A DNA stretch of 10,311 nt from Candidatus Parcubacteria bacterium. Lineage in GTDB: Bacteria; Patescibacteriota; Minisyncoccia; Phycocordibacterales; UBA1006. The DNA is taken from contig JALVJP010000068.1 in assembly GCA_027028225.1 (NCBI GenBank), forward strand, positions 1 to 10,311, read 5' to 3'. The translations under genes were made by a program, and so were the position numbers. The notes below the pieces were generated by a model. That model was not told the DNA's origin. It was given only the letters and a program-made list of their open reading frames with translations, and made no database searches. Positions 5,949 to 10,311 of the stretch are shown one piece after another (position 1 is the stretch's first letter; each line of letters starts with the position of its first letter).

Positions 5949-6860
5949 ATGAGTAAAGGTGATACATCAAAGCACATTCCTGTTCTCCTCGATGAGGTAC
6001 TCAAGTATATGGACCTCAAAGGGGGTGAATGTGTGGTAGATGGAACAATTAACGGAGGAGGGCATAGCTATGAGATTGCACGACAGCTCTCAGGAGAGGG
6101 AACGCTTATTGGGATTGATGTTGATGCTTCTGCACTTGCTATTTCAAGAGAGCGGCTCTCTGAACTCCCTCCGAAAGTAATTCTCATCAACGGGAACTTT
6201 CGGGAAATGGAAAGGCTCGTTCGCGAGCAGGGTATTGAGCGTGTGGATCGTATCCTCCTCGATCTCGGATGGAGCTCGAACCAGTTTGAGAATCCAGAGA
6301 GGGGATTTTCCTTCCTTCACGATGGACCGCTCTCGATGACACTCTCTCCAAACGTGGAGGAATACCCTTTTACTGCATGGAATATAGTGAATGAGTGGGG
6401 TGAAGACTCTCTCACCGAGATTATTCGATCCTACGGAGAAGAACGTTTTGCTCGGCGCATTGCGAGAGCAATCGTGCGCGCGCGAGAGAAGGGTGGTATT
6501 GAACGAACGAGAGAGCTTGCTCATATCATTGCGGAGGCAGTTCCAAAACGCTTTCAGAAGAAGGGAATTCACCCTGCGACACGAACATTCCAAGCAATTC
6601 GCATCGCAGTGAACGATGAGCTTACCGTGCTTCGTGAAGGATTAGAGAGTGCATTTTCAATTCTCAATCCTGGTGGGAGACTTCTTGTAATAAGTTTCCA
6701 TAGCCTCGAAGACCGGATTGTGAAGCATTTTATGAGAAAGCATGCATCACAAGGAGAAGGAATACTCCTCACAAAAAAACCAATTCGTGCTTCAGAGGAA
6801 GAGAAGGAACAAAATCACCGTTCCCGAAGTGCGTTATTACGAATCATTGAACAAAATTGA
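5949..6860 (+). CDS. rsmH: 16S rRNA (cytosine-1402 N4)-methyltransferase RsmH
   Basis: RsmH (formerly MraW) methylates N4 of C1402 in the ribosomal P site using S-adenosylmethionine. The 303 residues carry the family motifs in order: HIPVLLDEV (9-17), the SAM-binding loop DGTINGGGHS (31-40), GIDVD (55-59), DLGWSSNQFENPERGFSF (105-122), the HPATRTFQAIRIAVNDEL segment, and ISFHSLEDRIVKHF. The C-terminus ends with the usual basic RSRSALLRIIE. One deviation: the normally conserved PLDMRM reads PLSMTL (127-132), so both the Asp and the Arg are lost. It starts four bases after mraZ and its stop nearly touches the ftsL-like gene, so all are likely translated from one mRNA. Confidence 0.96.
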   Translation: MSKGDTSKHIPVLLDEVLKYMDLKGGECVVDGTINGGGHSYEIARQLSGEGTLIGIDVDASALAISRERLSELPPKVILINGNFREMERLVREQGIERVDRILLDLGWSSNQFENPERGFSFLHDGPLSMTLSPNVEEYPFTAWNIVNEWGEDSLTEIIRSYGEERFARRIARAIVRAREKGGIERTRELAHIIAEAVPKRFQKKGIHPATRTFQAIRIAVNDELTVLREGLESAFSILNPGGRLLVISFHSLEDRIVKHFMRKHASQGEGILLTKKPIRASEEEKEQNHRSRSALLRIIEQN

Positions 6861-6865
6861 GTATT

Positions 6866-7186
6866 ATGATGAAAAAGAGGAACAATGTGTGGCGTATACG
6901 CATGGGCTACCTAGCCTTTCTATTCTTTGTTGTCGCTGTAATAAGTTATACAGGAACGATTTCTTCGCTTGTGCATACAGGAGGGAGGATGGAAGAGCTA
7001 GGAAAGCGCATCGCACAAGTTGAGGCGGATGTCGTCTCTAAAGAGAGTCGTTTCTATCGTGTACGGCAATTGTTTACTCAGGAAGAGTTACCACTCAGAA
7101 AGATTCCGATTGCATATGTTTCTGTTGGTAAGGATACAAGATTTGCATTTGCTCAGAATGATATAAGTATTTCACATGATTCATAA
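6866..7186 (+). CDS. FtsL-like small divisome membrane protein
   Basis: This 106-residue product has a basic N-terminus (MMKKRNNVWRIR), one membrane helix at about 14-31 (YLAFLFFVVAVISYTGTI), and a helical region with heptad-like spacing, MEELGKRIAQVEADVVSKES. It ends in a polar tail. That is the layout of FtsL: short cytoplasmic end, single helix, periplasmic coiled coil that pairs with FtsB and recruits FtsW/FtsI. FtsL sequences diverge strongly, so the call rests mainly on position between rsmH and the PBP gene, where ftsL normally sits. The TTG at 6857 overlaps the rsmH stop; ATG 6866 (or 6869) is more likely. The gap to the PBP gene is five bases. Confidence 0.65.
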   Translation: MMKKRNNVWRIRMGYLAFLFFVVAVISYTGTISSLVHTGGRMEELGKRIAQVEADVVSKESRFYRVRQLFTQEELPLRKIPIAYVSVGKDTRFAFAQNDISISHDS

Positions 7187-7191
7187 CTGAT

Positions 7192-8943
7192 ATGAATACA
7201 CGATTCTCGAAAAAGAAAGAAGCATTAGAATTTGGAAGGAGAGGAACAATCCTCTTTTTTACTGTACTCTTTTTTTCTCTCTTTCTCATTGGAAATCTCT
7301 ACTTTCTTCAGGTTATACGGGGGGATTTCTATCGTGAACAAGCAGAGCATCAATATCTTGGGTATACAGGGAGGCTATTCAACCGGGGAACAATTTTTTT
7401 TCAATCTAAGAGCAGTGGAGGTCTCATTGTTGCTGCTGGGCAGAGGCGTGGGTGGAAACTCATCGTAAATGCACAGAAGGTTACACGAGAAGATTTAAGA
7501 AAAATGTATCCACTTCTCAAGAAATTCTCTTACCCTAAGAGTTTCGAAGAAACATGGGAGTTCCTTATGAAGTTACGGCGCAATGGAAATCGTTACTATG
7601 AACTTGTAGAGAGGATTGATCAAGTAGAAGAAGATGAATTACGGAATACGACAAAGGTATTAGATTCTTTCTCTTTTGATCCTGATATGTGGCGTTCTTA
7701 TCCCTACCAAGAATCAGCTGCACAAACGATTGGTTTCCTTGCTAATGGAGATGATGGAGTTTATAGGGGACGCTATGGGTTAGAGCGATTTTATGATTCT
7801 ATTCTTGAACGAAAAGATGAAAGTCTCTATGAGAATTTTTTTGTTCTTCTGTTTCGTGGATTGAAGGAGGGAGGTGGTGTATTTAAAGAAGGAGATGTAA
7901 TTACCACTATTGATTCAGAGATACAACTCGCGCTCGACAAGCAACTTAACATGATTCATACAAAATGGGATTCTCAACTCACTGGTGGAATTGTGGTAAA
8001 CCCACAGAATGGAGAAGTGCTTGCAATTGATGCAGTTCCTTCGTTTAATCCAAATTCATTTTCTCGTTTTTCACTCTATCGTTTTCGTAATCCGCTTGTG
8101 AGCAACCGCTACGAATTTGGTTCTGTGATGAAGCCGGTGGTGATGGCAATTGCACTCGATAACAAAATTGTGAATGCAGATACTTCTTACTTCGATAAGG
8201 GGTCAGTAAGGGTTGGAAAACATACAATATGGAATTTTGACCGTCGAGGAAGAGGGTGGGTTACGATGCAAGATGTGTTGAATCAATCACTCAACACAGG
8301 AATGGCGTTTGTTTCTGATAAAATTCCCAAAAGTGTATTTCGGGAATACTTTACACGCTATGGGTTCATTGAGAAGAGTGGAATTGATCTCCCGGGTGAT
8401 GTGGAAGGGCTCACAAAGAATCTCAAAAGTCCGCGTGATGTGGAGTTTGCGAATATGTCATTTGGTCAAGGAATTGCGGTTTCTCCAATTGTGTTTGTAA
8501 AAGCATTTTCCGCACTTGCACATGAGGGAGTGACGATACAACCACATATTATGAAGACAATTCGTTATACTTCAGGGGTTGAACAAAATATGGAGATAAA
8601 AGAAGGGGTTCGTGTTCTTACTGAAAAGACAGCGGGAGAAATTTCTCGTATGCTTGTAAATGTATTTGATTCTTACCATGGTGGAAAATGGAAGTTTCCG
8701 CACTATCGCATCGCAGCGAAGACAGGAACGGCACAGCTTCCTAAAAAGGAAGGAGGGTATGATGAGACGAAACATCTCCACTCCTTTGTTGCGTACTTTC
8801 CCGCATACCAACCTCGCTATCTCGTATTTCTCTTCACGGTTGATCCGAAGGGGGTAAAGTATTCTTCGCAAACACTCATCGAACCGTTCCGCACGCTTGC
8901 TCGTTTCCTCATTAACTACTCACAAATCCCCCCTGATCGTTAG
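7192..8943 (+). CDS. ftsI: Penicillin-binding protein, FtsI/PBP2 transpeptidase family
   Basis: This is a class B penicillin-binding protein, which cross-links septal peptidoglycan outside the membrane. The 583 residues start with a membrane anchor (about 19-40, TILFFTVLFFSLFLIGNLYFL). A dimerisation/pedestal region follows, then the transpeptidase domain from about residue 255. All three active-site motifs are intact: SVMK (Ser311 nucleophile, Lys314), SLN (366-368) and KTGT (510-513). Other family features are TGGIVVNPQNGEVLAIDAVP and MSFGQGIAVSPI. The N-terminal RGxIxDRNG motif is degenerate here (NRGTIFFQSKSSGG). FtsI is favoured over elongation PBP2 by the mraZ-rsmH-ftsL context and the KTGTAQ motif. 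It is the last gene of the cluster seen here; mraY, mur genes and ftsW do not follow. Confidence 0.92.
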   Translation: MNTRFSKKKEALEFGRRGTILFFTVLFFSLFLIGNLYFLQVIRGDFYREQAEHQYLGYTGRLFNRGTIFFQSKSSGGLIVAAGQRRGWKLIVNAQKVTREDLRKMYPLLKKFSYPKSFEETWEFLMKLRRNGNRYYELVERIDQVEEDELRNTTKVLDSFSFDPDMWRSYPYQESAAQTIGFLANGDDGVYRGRYGLERFYDSILERKDESLYENFFVLLFRGLKEGGGVFKEGDVITTIDSEIQLALDKQLNMIHTKWDSQLTGGIVVNPQNGEVLAIDAVPSFNPNSFSRFSLYRFRNPLVSNRYEFGSVMKPVVMAIALDNKIVNADTSYFDKGSVRVGKHTIWNFDRRGRGWVTMQDVLNQSLNTGMAFVSDKIPKSVFREYFTRYGFIEKSGIDLPGDVEGLTKNLKSPRDVEFANMSFGQGIAVSPIVFVKAFSALAHEGVTIQPHIMKTIRYTSGVEQNMEIKEGVRVLTEKTAGEISRMLVNVFDSYHGGKWKFPHYRIAAKTGTAQLPKKEGGYDETKHLHSFVAYFPAYQPRYLVFLFTVDPKGVKYSSQTLIEPFRTLARFLINYSQIPPDR

Positions 8944-8973
8944 TTATAATAGGTGTGGGGTATTCTAGATTGG

Positions 8974-9004
8974 TGGGCGAGTGTGCAATTTACGCGCTCG
9001 CCCA
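8974..9004 (+). terminator. Strong hairpin after ftsI, probable terminator
   Basis: A 12-pair stem joins TGGGCGAGTGTG (8974-8985) to CGCGCTCGCCCA (8993-9004) around CAATTTA. Two pairs are G-U on the plus strand. It lies 30 bases after the ftsI stop. The following sequence is TCTCTCTAAAAG, not a clean U run, so termination may be inefficient, or the hairpin may instead protect the mRNA 3' end. Confidence 0.55.
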
Positions 9005-9011
9005 TCTCTCT

Positions 9012-9038
9012 AAAAGAAAAAAGCACCAATTAAGGTGC
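9012..9038 (-). terminator. Intrinsic terminator of the Tyr-rich lipoprotein gene
   Basis: Read on the minus strand, GCACC-TTAATT-GGTGC (9038 down to 9023) is followed by TTTTTTCTTTT. It lies just after that gene's stop codon at 9042-9044. Stem plus U tract is the classic form. The facing plus-strand hairpin (8974-9004) sits next to it, as expected between convergent genes. Confidence 0.75.
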
Positions 9039-9041
9039 ATT

Positions 9042-9338
9042 TTATCGGCGGTATCGGTGCCCATACGAGCATCGATACCGTCGTTGTCGGTATTGATTAT
9101 ACTTATAATAATACCGATCATTATAATACCGTGCACTCCTTCGGTAGGGGACACAGTATTCTACCCTTTTGTATCTCGTATATGAAGGGTAATAATAGTC
9201 ATAGTAAGTAGTAGTGTAGTAACTACGACTATAATAATGCGGACTGCATGTATCCGCTTCGATGCTGAAATATACAGCATCGCAAGATTGCAATACCAGC
9301 GCTCCCACTAGCATTGCAAAAATAATTATTTTTTTCAT
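9042..9338 (-). CDS. Tyrosine/arginine-rich small lipoprotein, 98 aa
   Basis: The N-terminus is a clear lipoprotein signal, MKKIIIFAMLVGALVLQSC, with lipobox LQSC and lipid-modified Cys19. The mature 80 residues are extraordinary: about 24 tyrosines and 14 arginines, clustered as HYYSRSYY, TYYDYYYPSY, RYYNDRYYYKY and RQRRYRCSYGHRYRR. Three further Cys could form disulfides. I recognise no domain. A reading-frame accident is unlikely because the signal peptide, lipobox, start and a matching downstream terminator all agree. The start is a lone ATG after an A-rich leader; a weak promoter (TTGCAA at 9391-9396, ATCATT at 9368-9373 read as AATGAT on the minus strand, spacer 17) could drive it. Possible roles are a surface-sticking or polyanion-binding layer; this is inference. 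It could be acquired from another phylum. Confidence 0.7.
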   Translation of the reverse strand: MKKIIIFAMLVGALVLQSCDAVYFSIEADTCSPHYYSRSYYTTTYYDYYYPSYTRYKRVEYCVPYRRSARYYNDRYYYKYNQYRQRRYRCSYGHRYRR

Positions 9339-9487
9339 TTTTTTTATTTTTTATATGTTCTACAATCATCATTCCATATTTTTAGATTTTTTGCAAGTAT
9401 TTTTCTTGAATTAACTCTTGAAGTGCACACATAAAGTCTGCTCGTGTAGAACGTTTTATATTCACTCCCAAGTTTTACCTCGCTTTG

Positions 9488-9591
9488 CTGTCATTCCGGG
9501 CTTGACCCGGAATCTAGAATGTAAGCACAGTGTTTGTTTACTTATCAAAGTGGTGATATTCCTGGACCCCGGATCAAGTCCGGGGTGACAG
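9488..9591. repeat. Palindromic repeat element: two inverted stem-loops
   Basis: Two arms, 9488-9519 and 9560-9591, are inverted copies of one unit (CTGTCA-(T/C)(T/C)CCGG...). Each arm is itself a hairpin with a 7-bp stem: TTCCGGG-CTTGA-CCCGGAA (9494-9512) and CCCCGGA-TCAAG-TCCGGGG (9567-9585). About 40 bases separate them. Units containing CCGGGCTTGACCCGG are, as I recall, common dispersed intergenic repeats in alphaproteobacteria and some other bacteria. It is probably a MITE- or REP-like non-coding element; no transposase is visible in the window. Confidence 0.8.
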
Positions 9592-9659
9592 TACAGGAGT
9601 TAGGCGTGAGAGAGAGGGTGGTATATACATCACCTTCTTTTTCTCTCCTTACACATTCA

Positions 9660-9668
9660 TGCTATACT
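9660..9668 (+). promoter_or_regulatory. Extended -10 promoter of the phosphoketolase gene
   Basis: TGCTATACT is an extended -10 (TG-n-TATACT). No -35 is recognisable, which fits extended -10 promoters. The expected start at about 9675-9676 leaves a leader of only three or four bases before ATG 9679, so the mRNA would be close to leaderless. Confidence 0.5.
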
Positions 9669-9678
9669 CCACAACGAT

Positions 9679-10311
9679 ATGGATACACATACACGAGATC
9701 GCGATGTGCGCGCACTTCAAAAACTTACTCGTCTCACAAATTATCTCGCAGTAGCGCAGATTTTTCTCAAAGAGAATGTCTTCCTAAAAGAATCGCTTCA
9801 AGATGAACATGTAAAGGATCGATTACTCGGACATTGGGGAACCTGTCCTGGAATAAACCTCGTCTATGCACATACGAACAGGCTTGCTCGTGATTATAAG
9901 AATCGAGATTTTCTCATTACCGTGGGACCTGGTCACGGATTTCCTGCATACCAGGCGAATGTTCTTGTTGAAGGGTCGCTTACTCATTTCAACTCTCACA
10001 CGATTCCCTACACGGAAGAAGGGTTTACACAGGTAGTGAAGCATTTTTCCGTTCCTTACGGATACCCATCTCACCTCAACCCACATGCTCCCGGTGTAAT
10101 TCTCGAGGGGGGAGAACTTGGTTACTCGCTCGCAGTTGCAACAGGAACAATTCTTGATAACAAGAAACTCGTAAATGTATGTATCATCGGAGATGGGGAG
10201 GCAGAGACTGCGACACTCGCAACTTCATGGAATGTGAACTCATTTATTTCTCCGGAGACGGATGGAGCAGTGCTCCCTATACTCCACCTTAATGGATACA
10301 AAATTTCTGGT
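9679..10311 (+). CDS. xfp: Xylulose-5-P/fructose-6-P phosphoketolase (N-terminal 211 codons)
   Basis: Phosphoketolase is a thiamine diphosphate (TPP) enzyme that splits xylulose 5-phosphate (often also fructose 6-phosphate) with phosphate into acetyl phosphate and glyceraldehyde 3-phosphate (or erythrose 4-phosphate). The frame is open from ATG 9679 to the window edge, about a quarter of the family's usual length near 800 residues. Visible family motifs are LGHWGTCPGINLVYAHTNRL (50-69), TVGPGHGFPAY (81-91), PSHLNPHAPGVILEGGELGY, the TPP/metal motif GDGEAET (171-177), and ILHLNGYKISG at the edge. The residues after GDGEAET read ATLATSWN, where many homologues have GPLATSWH. It has its own promoter and follows the palindromic repeat. 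Acetyl phosphate could yield ATP via acetate kinase in a fermentative cell; that gene is not seen. Confidence 0.95.
   Translation, partial: MDTHTRDRDVRALQKLTRLTNYLAVAQIFLKENVFLKESLQDEHVKDRLLGHWGTCPGINLVYAHTNRLARDYKNRDFLITVGPGHGFPAYQANVLVEGSLTHFNSHTIPYTEEGFTQVVKHFSVPYGYPSHLNPHAPGVILEGGELGYSLAVATGTILDNKKLVNVCIIGDGEAETATLATSWNVNSFISPETDGAVLPILHLNGYKISG

Larger units (their letters stand above)
9339..9678. other. 340-base intergenic region between divergent genes
   Basis: This stretch separates the minus-strand Tyr-rich lipoprotein gene from the plus-strand phosphoketolase gene. Its left third is very AT-rich and holds the weak lipoprotein promoter. The middle carries the palindromic repeat element (9488-9591), which is much more GC-rich than its surroundings. 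The right end has the phosphoketolase -10 box. I see no convincing gene here. The open frame beginning at 9534 starts inside the repeat and runs into the phosphoketolase gene in the wrong frame. Confidence 0.7.

Noticed and set aside
9534..9806. Plus-strand open frame of 90 codons
   Set aside because: It starts inside the palindromic repeat and overlaps the phosphoketolase gene in another frame. The phosphoketolase frame has unmistakable family motifs.
1..10311. CRISPR array, toxin-antitoxin pair or defence system
   Set aside because: I saw no regularly spaced direct repeats and no gene pair with toxin, nuclease or reverse-transcriptase motifs.

Overview
The window looks like part of a small, streamlined bacterial chromosome. 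The best fit is Candidate Phyla Radiation (Patescibacteria, Paceibacteria-like), but this is an inference with no marker-gene phylogeny behind it. Supporting signs are short, tightly packed genes with almost no Shine-Dalgarno sequences, a collagen-like fibre protein with an S74 chaperone outside any phage context, a minimal mraZ-rsmH-ftsL-ftsI division cluster, and several small envelope proteins without recognisable families. TGA is used as a stop codon, so the Gracilibacteria/SR1 recoding does not apply.

Layout. Bases 1-3333 hold the tail of an upstream gene, a 58-residue membrane peptide, a large secreted fibre protein (signal peptide, 14 Gly-X-Y triplets, fibre region, S74 domain, acidic tail) and a membrane protein ending in an excalibur calcium-binding motif. 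mscL (3369-3791) follows and ends in a clear terminator. Next come a 90-residue protein of unknown function and a lipoprotein/LysM membrane protein whose 5' leader carries a strong hairpin. A second terminator separates this from a tRNA-Ser(GCU) on the minus strand.

Bases 5266-8943 are the division cluster. The mraZ control region has helically phased MraZ boxes that merge into a 30-bp RNA-type hairpin (25 Watson-Crick plus 5 G-U pairs). It is followed by mraZ, rsmH, an ftsL-like gene and an ftsI/PBP gene, with gaps of only 4-5 bases, so they probably form one operon. A strong hairpin closes it.

Bases 9005-10311 hold a minus-strand lipoprotein in which about 30% of mature residues are tyrosine, with its own terminator. 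Then comes a 340-base intergenic stretch with a palindromic repeat element, and finally the first 211 codons of a phosphoketolase gene that runs off the window.

Functionally, the left half concerns the cell surface (fibre, membrane anchors, osmotic valve, LysM wall contact). The centre concerns septal wall synthesis and its transcriptional control. The right end is carbon metabolism, where phosphoketolase would yield acetyl phosphate from sugar phosphates. The most unusual items are the mraZ leader hairpin, the base-pair covariation between the two halves of the palindromic repeat, the Tyr/Arg-rich lipoprotein, and the S74 fibre with an acidic tail after its chaperone.
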